Assembly: GCF_000318095.2 (NCBI RefSeq)
Contig: NZ_KB290710.1
Span: 238,346 to 276,241 of the forward strand
Direction: 5' to 3'
Source of the DNA: Alloprevotella sp. oral taxon 473 str. F0040
Lineage (GTDB): Bacteria; Bacteroidota; Bacteroidia; Bacteroidales; Bacteroidaceae
Length of the DNA: 37,896 bases
Shown here in pieces: positions 14,213 through 21,981 of the stretch (positions are counted from its first letter, which is position 1; each line of letters begins with the position of its first letter). Made by a program: the position numbers and the translations under genes. Under the pieces are notes generated by a model. The model made no database searches. It was not told the DNA's origin and was given only the letters and a program-made list of their open reading frames with translations.

Positions 14213-16588
14213 ATGAAAGTTTCAAAATATGATTATACTTCAAAGTGTGTAAGTCTGTTGCTTCTTTCAATACTATTTCCGCTACACCTCTATGCGCAGA
14301 CAAATACAGTCGAATTAAAGGTTGTCGATGCAGATAATGGAAATGGAATAGAGGCAGCAACTGTTCAATGGAAACTAATAGGAGCTCCTTCTTTTAAGAA
14401 TGGTGCTTTAACCAATCGGCGTGGTATTGTACAAATACAAGCGAAAGGAGTCGATTCTTATGTTGTTTTAACCCGATATGTCGGTTATGAAACGGCTATA
14501 GATACGTTGAAATCGTCCATAGAAAAGCATACAATACGTCTTCGGGCAAATGCGCGAGAGTTGGATGGCGTTGTTGTTACAGGTAAATCCAAAGTTCAAT
14601 TTATGCGTGAGTCTCCTGAAGCAATTACTGTAATCAATGGTAAAGATTTACAAGGTCGCTCAGTTTCTTTGGAGACCATCTTAGATAAGACCATAGGATT
14701 GAAAGTCGGACAAACTGGTGGTTTGGGAAGCAGTTCAAGAATTATTGTTCATGGATTAGAAGGCAATCGCATCCAAATACTGTGGGATGGAATTCCTATG
14801 AGCACTTCGGACGGTACGTTTTCTCTTGATGAAATTCCTATAGATATTATCGAACGGATAGAAGTCTATAAGAGTATCATTCCTGCTCGTTTCGGTTGCG
14901 ACGGATTGGGGGGAGCGGTCAATATCGTTACGAAAGAATTCAGTACGGACTATTTAGATGCTTCGTATGAATTAGGTTCTTATCAAACACACAAAGGAAG
15001 CGTCTTCTCTCGCAAGAATTTCCCAAAGAGTGGTATTTTGCTCGGTGCAGGAGGGTATTATACTTCTGCAAAGAATGATTACTCCTTCAGAGTTCCCGAA
15101 AGAGAGAACCTATTGGTGAAGCGAGACCATGACCGTTTTCGTTCGTATATGCTGAAAGGGAAAGTCGCTTTTACGAAACTTTGGTTCGATGAGATTAGTA
15201 CAGAGTTCGGGTATTACAACCGTTTTAACGAGATACAAGGAGTCCTGAAGAATATCCAGCACGCTGAAAACAAATCCGGGATGTTTATGCTCGAAAACAA
15301 ACTGATAAAAAGCGGAATACTGAACAATCGACTTAACTTCGAGTCGCATTTCTCTCTCTCGCATACGACGAACAATTTTGTGGATACGGCACGAGTTAAT
15401 CACGATTTTGAGGGAAATATATATCCGAGCCCGAACGGACAGGGAGAAACGGGGGACGTTCCTCACAACTCAAACGACAAAGGTTTGGAAATCAACGAAC
15501 GTATCAACCTTGATTACAAATTGTCCACCAATCACAGTTTGAACCTGAACACGCTTATTAACTATGCCCAAAGACAACCGAATGATGACATTGCGAGTCA
15601 GCACGCAGGGTTTATTATCGGAGGATTTCCAAGCAAAAAGACCAGTATTGTCTCAGGATTGACTTGGGAAGCGAAACTCTTCGGTAGAAAACTGACGAAT
15701 ATGTTCTCAGCAAAGTATTTCCATCTCCATTCCGAGATAGAGGATTTGACTTCATACGAGATGATCGAGGCTCCGAAGAAAAAGAGCAATACGACATCGC
15801 AAATCGGCTGGATAGAGGCAATGAAGTACGAACCGTTCAGAGGTTTTCACTTGAAGGTATCTTACCAACGGGCGATACGACTCCCCAATTCGCAAGAGCT
15901 GTTCGGCGATGGTATCATTACCTTTCCTGCTGCCGGACTGAAACCGGAAAAAAGCCATAACTTCAATCTGGGTTTCTTGATAGATAAAAACGATGTACTC
16001 GGCCTGTCGCGATTGCAATTTGAAGTGAATGGCTTTTATATGCAGGTGAGCGATATGATAAAACTGATGAAACAACATATGGCAGCCGGATATGTGAATG
16101 CGGAAAAGGTACATATCAAAGGTATAGAGACCGAGTTGAAACTGGATATATCGCCGACGGTCTATGCTTACGGGAACCTGACTTATCAGGACGTCCGCGA
16201 TGTTTTGGACTATTTGCCGGGCACCCAAGCCCCTAATCCGACAAAAGGATTGCGACTGCCGAATATTCCCTACCTGTTTGCCAACTTCGGAGCGGAATAC
16301 CACAGCGACCGATTGTTCAAGAATTGGTATGTCAAGGCATTCTGGGACGGGAAGTTCACGGAAGAGTTCTTCTACTTTTGGGAACTTACTGAATTGCTGA
16401 AACGACGTATTCCTCGCAGTTTCGTCAATGATATTGGTCTGCTATTGACCTACAAGAACAAATATTCCATCGCTTTGGAATGCCACAACCTGATGAATAA
16501 AGAAGTGTGGGACCAGTTCCGCCAACCGTTGGCAGGACGGACATTCCACCTCAAATTCAGATATGTCTTCTCGAAAGGTATTTTATAA
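14213..16588 (+). CDS. TonB-dependent outer-membrane receptor
   Basis: 791 residues. A signal peptide ends at LYAQ (residue 29). A CarboxypepD-regulatory-like domain follows (about 32-115), then a plug (about 120-240) with VVVTGKSK, ESPEAITVINGKDL, RIIVHGLEGNRIQILWDGIP and GLGGAVNIVTK, then a 22-strand-type barrel to the C-terminus (FHLKFRYVFSKGIL). It is a stand-alone receptor without a SusD partner, so a siderophore, haem or metal chelate is likelier than a glycan. It is first in an operon with the lipoprotein 18 nt downstream and is divergent from the ABC operon. FyuA of the yersiniabactin system is the functional parallel. Sequence alone does not give the ligand. Confidence 0.92.
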   Translation: MKVSKYDYTSKCVSLLLLSILFPLHLYAQTNTVELKVVDADNGNGIEAATVQWKLIGAPSFKNGALTNRRGIVQIQAKGVDSYVVLTRYVGYETAIDTLKSSIEKHTIRLRANARELDGVVVTGKSKVQFMRESPEAITVINGKDLQGRSVSLETILDKTIGLKVGQTGGLGSSSRIIVHGLEGNRIQILWDGIPMSTSDGTFSLDEIPIDIIERIEVYKSIIPARFGCDGLGGAVNIVTKEFSTDYLDASYELGSYQTHKGSVFSRKNFPKSGILLGAGGYYTSAKNDYSFRVPERENLLVKRDHDRFRSYMLKGKVAFTKLWFDEISTEFGYYNRFNEIQGVLKNIQHAENKSGMFMLENKLIKSGILNNRLNFESHFSLSHTTNNFVDTARVNHDFEGNIYPSPNGQGETGDVPHNSNDKGLEINERINLDYKLSTNHSLNLNTLINYAQRQPNDDIASQHAGFIIGGFPSKKTSIVSGLTWEAKLFGRKLTNMFSAKYFHLHSEIEDLTSYEMIEAPKKKSNTTSQIGWIEAMKYEPFRGFHLKVSYQRAIRLPNSQELFGDGIITFPAAGLKPEKSHNFNLGFLIDKNDVLGLSRLQFEVNGFYMQVSDMIKLMKQHMAAGYVNAEKVHIKGIETELKLDISPTVYAYGNLTYQDVRDVLDYLPGTQAPNPTKGLRLPNIPYLFANFGAEYHSDRLFKNWYVKAFWDGKFTEEFFYFWELTELLKRRIPRSFVNDIGLLLTYKNKYSIALECHNLMNKEVWDQFRQPLAGRTFHLKFRYVFSKGIL

Positions 16589-16606
16589 TTCTAAACATAA
16601 ATAAAA

Positions 16607-17785
16607 ATGAGAACAACATTGAAGAACATAGCCCTTTCTGCTATGCTGGTCGGCTCCATAGGGCTGACGTCCTGCGACAAGAACGATGACCCGAAACCAA
16701 CGCCCAATGAGGTGCAACAGCATTTTGCCTTTGTGCATTATGTGGACAAAAGTGCTTACGTCGGCACGTTCGGTGATTTGACACCTCAAGCCACCAACAA
16801 CAAGAAAGCATTCGAATTTGGCTTTGGGTGTTATCTCTTCGCAAAAGGAAACACGGTACTTGTGCCCGAAGGGAAATTCGGAGATAAGGTACACAAGTTT
16901 ACAAGAGGGGCGCACGGCGAACTGCTAAAAGTAGGTACGATGACCTTTGAACAGATGGCGCAACCCGGAGAAATCAATTTCATCGACGAGCAGCGGGCAT
17001 ACGTCGCTTTGCACGGAAGGGGAAAGATTGCTCTAATCAATACCGCTACGTTGCAAAAAGAGGATGAAATTGACCTCTCGTCTTATGCTGTTCAGGACAA
17101 TAATCCCGACCCCGGTTGCAACGTCATTCGAGACGGAAAGATGTATGTAGCCCTCAACCAGCTTAATTCGCCCCACACCTCCGTACCGGGGACGGGTGCA
17201 GAGGTGGCTGTTATTGACCTTAAAACGAAAAAGACCGAAGTCATTAAGGACAGTCGCACAAGTGTTGTCGGATTGTTCCGTCACTCCGATGCCTTTATGG
17301 ACGAGCGGGGCGACATCTACTTTTACAGTGCGGGCAACAACTTCAACGTTGCCAATAAGGAAGGTTTCCTGCGTATCCGCAAAGGAAGCGACCAATGGGA
17401 CGCCGACTACCTGTTCAACCTGTCGAAGACAACCATAAAAGGGATTGGCAAAACGGGGCAGTATATGATTAAGTCTTACTATGCGGGTAATGGCATTGTA
17501 TATAGTTGCTTGAAAGTAACGGATACGGAATTCGGAATACTCAAGAAAGACTTCCAACCCGTGAAAATCGACATTTGGAACAAAACCATCGAAAAACTCG
17601 ATTTGCCAATGACCGACAGCAATGGCTCTTTTGCCATAACCCGCTACAAAGATTTCATCGTCTTTGGTATGACGTGCAATAATGGAACGGGCTACTATAC
17701 CTACAATACCAAGACGGGTGAATGCTCGCAAACTCCCGTCGTTACTGCCGTGGGAATACCTTCAAGTTTAGTCGCGTTTGAGTAA
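16607..17785 (+). CDS. lipoprotein with beta-propeller-like repeats, receptor partner
   Basis: 392 residues. A lipoprotein signal ends in the lipobox LTSC (Cys at residue 23) followed by DKNDDPKP, a linker typical of surface lipoproteins of this phylum. The rest lacks membrane segments and shows recurrent blocks of the type 'GKIALINTATLQKEDEIDL' and 'GAEVAVIDLKTKKTEVIKD', the look of a seven-bladed propeller. I think it falls in or near the DUF4374 group, which is often found beside TonB receptors, but cannot confirm. It begins 18 nt after the receptor stop, so they are cotranscribed, and a strong terminator follows. A role as ligand-capturing lid is inferred. XusB of Bacteroides thetaiotaomicron, a siderophore-binding lipoprotein, is a precedent. 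Confidence 0.85.
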   Translation: MRTTLKNIALSAMLVGSIGLTSCDKNDDPKPTPNEVQQHFAFVHYVDKSAYVGTFGDLTPQATNNKKAFEFGFGCYLFAKGNTVLVPEGKFGDKVHKFTRGAHGELLKVGTMTFEQMAQPGEINFIDEQRAYVALHGRGKIALINTATLQKEDEIDLSSYAVQDNNPDPGCNVIRDGKMYVALNQLNSPHTSVPGTGAEVAVIDLKTKKTEVIKDSRTSVVGLFRHSDAFMDERGDIYFYSAGNNFNVANKEGFLRIRKGSDQWDADYLFNLSKTTIKGIGKTGQYMIKSYYAGNGIVYSCLKVTDTEFGILKKDFQPVKIDIWNKTIEKLDLPMTDSNGSFAITRYKDFIVFGMTCNNGTGYYTYNTKTGECSQTPVVTAVGIPSSLVAFE

Positions 17786-17851
17786 CCAAATACGATATAC
17801 GGAAGAACTCATAAGAAACCCATCAAAAGCACCTAAGCTTTCTGCCGATTA

Positions 17852-17881
17852 CACCTAAGCTTTTGAGCAAAAGCTTAGGTG
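17852..17881 (+). terminator. terminator of the receptor-lipoprotein operon
   Basis: A 13-bp perfect stem (CACCTAAGCTTTT / AAAAGCTTAGGTG) with loop GAGC is followed by CTTTTTG. A second copy of the left arm (GCACCTAAGCTT, 17829-17840) could compete for pairing. The stem sequence matches that of the ABC operon terminator at 10454-10479. Confidence 0.88.
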
Positions 17882-17900
17882 CTTTTTGCAATAAATCAAG

Positions 17901-17908
17901 TACATTTG
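17901..17908 (+). promoter_or_regulatory. -7 element for the HU-like gene
   Basis: TACATTTG matches TAnnTTTG about 85 nt upstream of the ATG at 17992. A GGAGG lies at 17972-17976, about 15 nt before the start, which is further than usual. Confidence 0.45.
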
Positions 17909-17991
17909 CGTTATCGAACAGAAAGCCTTTGCCGAAAGCCAATACCTCCGACTTCGGCAGGGGAAGTAAAAGGAGGAAAAACTATTGATTT

Positions 17992-18441
17992 ATGGCTAAC
18001 AAACCATTACAGTTCGTTCTTGTAGAACGCAAATTGAACGTCGGTGCAAATGCCGGTAAAGTCGTGCAAATAGCCCAGCCAACGGGTAGACATCGAGTGC
18101 GTTTCCGCAATTTCTGTGAGCGTGTGGCGAAATCGACTACATTCAACCGTCAGGAAGTGGAAGCCGTATTGAACTACGCCACCGAGATTGCCAGAGATAT
18201 CGTGGTAAATGGCGACATCGTAGAATTTGGTGATTTAGGTACGCTCAAACCTTCATTCAAGAGTAAATCCGTCCCTAAAGGCGAGGTTTTTAATGTGCAG
18301 AAGCATATCGAGAAACCGGTTGTACGTCTCAGCCCATCGAAGAAATACTTTACACTTACCGATGTGAGCTACGAGCAAACGACGGCCAAACCCAAGAAAG
18401 GTGAGAAGCCGAACGACAGTGGTAATGAGGAATATCCGTAA
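17992..18441 (+). CDS. HU-like DNA-binding protein
   Basis: 149 residues. Residues about 10-105 carry an HU/IHF-type fold with a longer N-terminus: RVRFRNFCERVAKSTTFNRQEVEAVLNYATEIARDIVVNGDIVEFGDLGTLKPSFKSKSV, the helix-helix-strand order of HU, including the GDLGT turn. This is the variant HU family of Bacteroidota that ends in a lysine-rich tail (here KPKKGEKPNDSGNE) and is common on mobile elements. It should bind DNA with little sequence preference. Its 3' end overlaps a small ORF that starts at 18425, which in turn overlaps the nuclease-like gene, so the three are one transcription and translation unit. Confidence 0.88.
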   Translation: MANKPLQFVLVERKLNVGANAGKVVQIAQPTGRHRVRFRNFCERVAKSTTFNRQEVEAVLNYATEIARDIVVNGDIVEFGDLGTLKPSFKSKSVPKGEVFNVQKHIEKPVVRLSPSKKYFTLTDVSYEQTTAKPKKGEKPNDSGNEEYP

Positions 18442-18520
18442 TTTCATTAAAGTGGCGGAGCGACTGGCGGCAAAGGCAGTTGCTTCACTTATATCAATAA
18501 TTAATATAAAAACGCAATGA
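18425..18520 (+). CDS. 31-residue small protein overlapping both neighbours
   Basis: The ATG lies 17 nt inside the HU-like gene in another frame, and the stop TGA overlaps the ATG of the next gene as ATGA. The peptide has a basic N-terminus (MRNIRNFIK) and a continuous hydrophobic or amphipathic helix (VAERLAAKAVASLISII), so a membrane-associated peptide is possible. Bacteroidota often encode very short peptides next to variant HU genes (the 'smalltalk' proteins), but this sequence does not share the residues I remember for that family. It may instead be a translational coupler. Translation is unproven. Confidence 0.5.
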   Translation: MRNIRNFIKVAERLAAKAVASLISIINIKTQ

Positions 18521-19455
18521 GAATAGAAGTTGAATACAAAAATCACACTGGGGAACTAACCCCTAAGACATTCCCAATGACACGACTTGCTTTTGCTAAA
18601 CATTTAGCGATTGCCGGACAAGCTTATGCTCCTTGTCTACAGAAATTTATTCGATCCGTTGGTATGTATTGGAGTTATAGCTATTATATACAAAAAAGGG
18701 CTTTTAATGAAGATCGTTTTTCAGAGCCACCAATTCAACTCTCGGATCCTACAGAAAAAAGTCATTTTTCTAATCTTGCAGGGAAAGCCATTGCAGATTT
18801 TCTTTCAAAACGAATAGATCAGAGTATTTTCACCGTGAATTATGAAGCTGCAATGAGGTTAAGGAATATACCTATTAAGGGTTGTCGACCGGATTTACTT
18901 GCTTATAAATCCAATGAGAATATATTCGCTATTGAGGCTAAAGGCTATTCGGGCGGATGCAGAAATATGCAAAAACATAAGGATCAATCCCAACAAGGTG
19001 AAATCCCTGTTAATTTTTCGGTTGCATGTGTCTCATATGATCTTTACAAAAAGGTTAAGTGCAACTATTATGATCCGTTCAATGACAACATTCCATTTGA
19101 TGAAGAGCTATTTAGAGAGCTAACGAAAAATTATTACAGAGGGCTTTCGGAGTTCTTGATCTTTCCCCATAGAGAGCACCAGATTCAAGACGAATCTTTT
19201 TATGAAGTAGAATTGTTTCCTCATTTTTTTGAAGAAATTCTATCAGACAATATGCATTTTCGTTATTACAGAGACTTTTGTCGAGATGTTTATTATCGTT
19301 GCCCAAGATTAATATTGCCTGGTAGAATCAGAGAATATGCAGAAGCTGGTTTGCCAAGAGAAACAAGACCTTTTTCATTTGAGGGAGGAGAACGAGACCA
19401 CGATTTATACATAGATAATGACAGAGTTGGACTAATAATAAATAGCACAACCTAA
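18517..19455 (+). CDS. PD-(D/E)XK nuclease-like protein of unknown role
   Basis: 312 residues, no signal peptide. CRPDLLAY (D126) followed by NIFAIEAKGYSGG (E140-A-K142) fits the PD-(D/E)XK active-site pattern D-(13)-E-x-K, with a basic and aromatic region after it. The C-terminal half (FLIFPHREHQ, ELFPHFFEEILSDN) is unrecognised. It is clearly more AT-rich, with more AGA and ATA codons, than the neighbouring HU, ABC and AraC genes, which suggests a separate origin. There is no methylase or specificity subunit beside it, so it is not a standard restriction system. Its start overlaps the stop of the small ORF. A defence or DNA-processing role is plausible but is inference from the motif and the setting. 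Confidence 0.65.
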   Translation: MRIEVEYKNHTGELTPKTFPMTRLAFAKHLAIAGQAYAPCLQKFIRSVGMYWSYSYYIQKRAFNEDRFSEPPIQLSDPTEKSHFSNLAGKAIADFLSKRIDQSIFTVNYEAAMRLRNIPIKGCRPDLLAYKSNENIFAIEAKGYSGGCRNMQKHKDQSQQGEIPVNFSVACVSYDLYKKVKCNYYDPFNDNIPFDEELFRELTKNYYRGLSEFLIFPHREHQIQDESFYEVELFPHFFEEILSDNMHFRYYRDFCRDVYYRCPRLILPGRIREYAEAGLPRETRPFSFEGGERDHDLYIDNDRVGLIINSTT

Positions 19456-19500
19456 TAATGGTAAGTAAGTGTTCAAAATTAAACTGCAATGTGTCTTGAC

Positions 19501-19562
19501 TTCGGGACTGCGAGACAGACAGCCCTCGCAGTCCCGAAATCTCGTAGTCTCGTAGTCTCGTG
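19501..19562 (+). terminator. long hairpin and CTCGTAGT repeats after the nuclease-like gene
   Basis: A perfect 14-bp stem (TTCGGGACTGCGAG 19501-19514, CTCGCAGTCCCGAA 19525-19538) with a 10-nt loop is followed by tandem TCTCGTAG units (19540-19562). There is only a weak T-run (CTTTTATAT) further on, so it may be a terminator or a REP-like intergenic repeat. Confidence 0.5.
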
Positions 19563-19625
19563 TCTTTTATATAAACTAAATTTGCTCATCTACTTATACA
19601 AAAAAAATGCATTAATAGAACGCAT

Positions 19626-20606
19626 ATGACCATAGAATTTTGTGCAATCAATAAGCCTGAAGATTGGATGGAGATGGTAGCCGAGCAATTCGGCACATCG
19701 GTAACGAACGATGGTTTTACCGTTCCGCCCTCAGTGGGTAGCGGCTTTTTCAAGCAATACTACCCGTTGTCATGGCTCACATTGACCTACATCAGTTTCG
19801 TATCGTACGAACCGATGACAATGGTGCGTCGCTCGGTGGAAAACTCGAAATGGATTCCCGTGATGTTCTATATCAACGAGCATAAGCATGAGCAGATTAT
19901 CGGCGCAAGCACGAAAACGGTCGGGGTGGACACGCTCGACGGTATCTTTATGCCCTCAAGCAATATCCCTACGGAGTGGACTTTCGCTCCCAAACGGCAG
20001 TATGAAAACATCACATTGACCTTCAACAAGGATTGGATAGAGCAAATGGATACGGCTCACGAAACCTACATCGGTCGGCTGCTCCGGTCGGACAAGTCTT
20101 TTTATCTGTTCGAGACCATCACACCTGCGATGCAACAAGTATTGGATGGCATTAAGGCCACAGCCCAAAGCGATGTGCTTTTCTATCCCCTCCATTTGCA
20201 TGGAAAGGCAATAGAACTGCTGACGATATTTCTTGAAAAACTCGAAAAACGTTCGGAGGTAAAATCTCTTTCCAACTTGAATTTGAACGATGTGGAGGCT
20301 GTCTTCCGTGTCCGTCGTCAGATTTTACAAAGTTTGAACAACGTACCGAGCATTCCCGAACTGGCACGTGAAGTAGCAATGAGCAACTCCAAACTACAAA
20401 AGTGTTTCAAACAGGTTATTGGAAAAGCCATCGCCGAGTATGCCCTATCCGAAAAGATGGAATGGGCAAAACGTTTGCTTTCCACTCGTCTTTACTCTGT
20501 ATCCGAAGTAGGCTATAAAATTGGATATGCCAATCTCAGCCACTTCACAGAGGCTTTCCGAAAATATCACAGAATAAAACCCAAGCAATATCTCGATTCC
20601 CTGTGA
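19626..20606 (+). CDS. AraC-family transcriptional regulator of the uptake operons (proposed)
   Basis: 326 residues. An N-terminal ligand-sensing region (1-220) is followed by a C-terminal double helix-turn-helix: SIPELAREVAMSNSKLQKCFKQVIGKAIAEYALSEKMEWAKRLL, then YSVSEVGYKIGYANLSHFTEAFRKYHRIKPKQYL, the classic AraC/XylS signature. It resembles the group containing PchR and YbtA, which sense ferric siderophores from inside the cell and activate their receptor and transporter genes. The symmetric motif set at 14068-14159 is a fitting target. The gene sits after the nuclease-like gene in the same direction with its own TAAATTTG-like -7 element (about 19579-19586). I see no copy of the operator motif in front of it, so autoregulation is not evident. 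Confidence 0.92.
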   Translation: MTIEFCAINKPEDWMEMVAEQFGTSVTNDGFTVPPSVGSGFFKQYYPLSWLTLTYISFVSYEPMTMVRRSVENSKWIPVMFYINEHKHEQIIGASTKTVGVDTLDGIFMPSSNIPTEWTFAPKRQYENITLTFNKDWIEQMDTAHETYIGRLLRSDKSFYLFETITPAMQQVLDGIKATAQSDVLFYPLHLHGKAIELLTIFLEKLEKRSEVKSLSNLNLNDVEAVFRVRRQILQSLNNVPSIPELAREVAMSNSKLQKCFKQVIGKAIAEYALSEKMEWAKRLLSTRLYSVSEVGYKIGYANLSHFTEAFRKYHRIKPKQYLDSL

Positions 20607-20695
20607 GTTTAATGTAATAGGGATATAGTTTGCCATTTAAGGATCATTTTACCCTAAGCAGTCTTCCGAACTTTGCCTGCAAAATATCAGGCAAT

Positions 20696-20929
20696 ATGAA
20701 AAGACTTATCAAAAAAGAATCCTTTGAGATGCTTTCCTCCAATCAAAGCACGGAAGCAACCGACGACCTTATCGGAGAAATCATAAAGTTGGGGGATAGT
20801 GAAGAAAATCTTGTTTCGTTATTTCGCACATTAAACTTTACCCGATTCCAATTGCGGATGATAGTAGAAAGCTCAGACATAACCTCCGAAGTGGGGAAAA
20901 AATGTGTCAGAGTTGCTCTTTGTCATTGA
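20696..20929 (+). CDS. small hypothetical protein
   Basis: 77 residues, basic N-terminus (MKRLIKKESFEML) followed by acidic and helical text (DLIGEIIKLGDSEENLVSLFRTLNFTRFQLRMIVESSDI). No signal peptide or membrane segment. A short inverted repeat (TTGCCTG/CAGGCAA, 20673-20694) lies just before the start. I do not recognise it. It could be a truncated end of a longer mobile-element gene. Confidence 0.4.
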   Translation: MKRLIKKESFEMLSSNQSTEATDDLIGEIIKLGDSEENLVSLFRTLNFTRFQLRMIVESSDITSEVGKKCVRVALCH

Positions 20930-21609
20930 CACAGAGTTGAAATTGCTAAAGATGCGGATGCAAGGAGTGTTGCCCGCGTCACAAAGCAAACCTGCCAAGA
21001 AGTTCTGTTAGACAGGAAAGATCGTGGACTTGGTGGAGTTACCTCTGAAAAATAAACGGACGGCTTCGTAAAAGTCATTTGAGGAAAATTCTTTTTCTCC
21101 TGATATGCTATCATCGTTGTAGCCAACAAAGTAGTCCCCAACAACAAGCTTTAGACAAAGGGGGTATGATATTATCGCTTGTATGTCTGGAACTTGCAAT
21201 GTTTTGGGGAAGAGATTCCGTTGTAACTGAGAGATTAAGAAGATAAAACTACATATCATGCTATCATCGGAATAAAATTATAAGTAATAAAGAGTGATCT
21301 CGATATAAGAATATCGTGGCAAACTTAGAGTCGGATACAAATAGACAGGTCAACACAAAATTTTCTTCATAAGTCAGACTACCGTCACTATGCGAAAAAG
21401 AAAGGGAGAACTCCAAATGAGTTGTTTTCTGAAAATAAAAACGGAGAATAATTGCTCTTTCCCGTGAATCCTATTACCTTTGCACATAGATAAGAATATC
21501 ACCCACAAAAAAGAAGCAAAGCATTGCAGAAAATCGGTGGAGCAATAGCGGGAGATTAGGTATTTTGCAGAATATAAACTCAAAGAAATACAGCCACTTA
21601 TCAATTTTA
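20930..21609. other. right end of the island, decayed or non-coding
   Basis: No intact gene. A plus-strand frame just after 20940 (about 38 codons, containing ARVTKQTCQEVLLDRKDRGL) reads like protein but is cut by stops, suggesting a remnant. Near the end lie GGTGGAGCAA (21536-21545) and GCAGAATAT (21567-21575), both of which also occur near the left end. This is where an integrase would be expected. None is visible on either strand. Confidence 0.45.
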
Positions 21610-21630
21610 TTCGATTCCTGGTGGCACCAC
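21610..21630. repeat. right attachment repeat (displaced tRNA-Phe 3' end)
   Basis: Identical over 21 bp to 10144-10164. The bases just upstream no longer resemble tRNA, so this is only the tRNA tail left by site-specific integration. Confidence 0.88.
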
Positions 21631-21638
21631 AAGAATTA

Positions 21639-21667
21639 GACGACTACTTCGGTAGTTGTCTTTTTTT
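21639..21667 (+). terminator. displaced original tRNA-Phe terminator
   Basis: GACGACTAC and GTAGTTGTC form a 9-bp stem with a TTCG tetraloop and are followed by seven Ts. It lies 8 bp outside the right attachment repeat, the position expected of the tRNA operon's own terminator before insertion. Confidence 0.82.
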
Positions 21668-21921
21668 GTTTTGGGCTAGCGGTGATGGTGAGAGTGATGT
21701 CTGTCCATCGTAGCGCTCATGCATAGTATTGTTCGGGTTTTCTCGGTGCGATGGGGTTTAGTGCTTGAGGCAGATGTTAGGATGGATGCATAGTATTATC
21801 TCATTGTTAGATCGTGCAAAAGGATGAATGTAGAGAATCTGTAGTAGTCAATGGGTGAGTCTTTATTGTGTTAGCGACTAAGGGAGTGAGAAGGCCTGAG
21901 CCCTGCGAGAGGAGATAGAAT
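21668..21921. other. intergenic, nothing recognised
   Basis: Gap between the displaced tRNA terminator and the feoAB terminator. Neither strand shows a credible gene, repeat or promoter. Confidence 0.4.
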
Positions 21922-21963
21922 AACGACAGTGCATACTCGAAGATTTGAGTATGCACTGTCGTT
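21922..21963 (-). terminator. feoAB terminator hairpin
   Basis: A 17-bp perfect stem (21922-21938 with 21947-21963, 8-nt loop) lies 19 nt beyond the feoAB stop. The T-run after it on the minus strand is weak (ATTCTATCT). Confidence 0.75.
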
Positions 21964-21981
21964 GTTTTGAGAAAGAGTAGG

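Larger units (their letters stand above)
10144..21630. mobile_element. tRNA-Phe-integrated genomic island carrying a putative metallophore uptake set
   Basis: A 21-bp direct repeat of the tRNA-Phe 3' end bounds 11.5 kb. The DNA outside the right repeat begins with a hairpin and T-run (21639-21667) that would suit the original tRNA terminator. Cargo: two ABC half-transporters, a TonB-dependent receptor, a lipoprotein, an HU-like protein, a small ORF, a nuclease-like protein and an AraC regulator. Neither end encodes a recognisable integrase, relaxase or conjugation gene, so it is a remnant, or is moved in trans. Related short motifs lie near both ends (GCAGAATAT, GGTGGAGCAA). Confidence 0.82.

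Noticed and set aside
17992-19455. Type II restriction-modification system
   Set aside because: No DNA methyltransferase motifs are present in the cassette. Only a nuclease-like pattern is seen.
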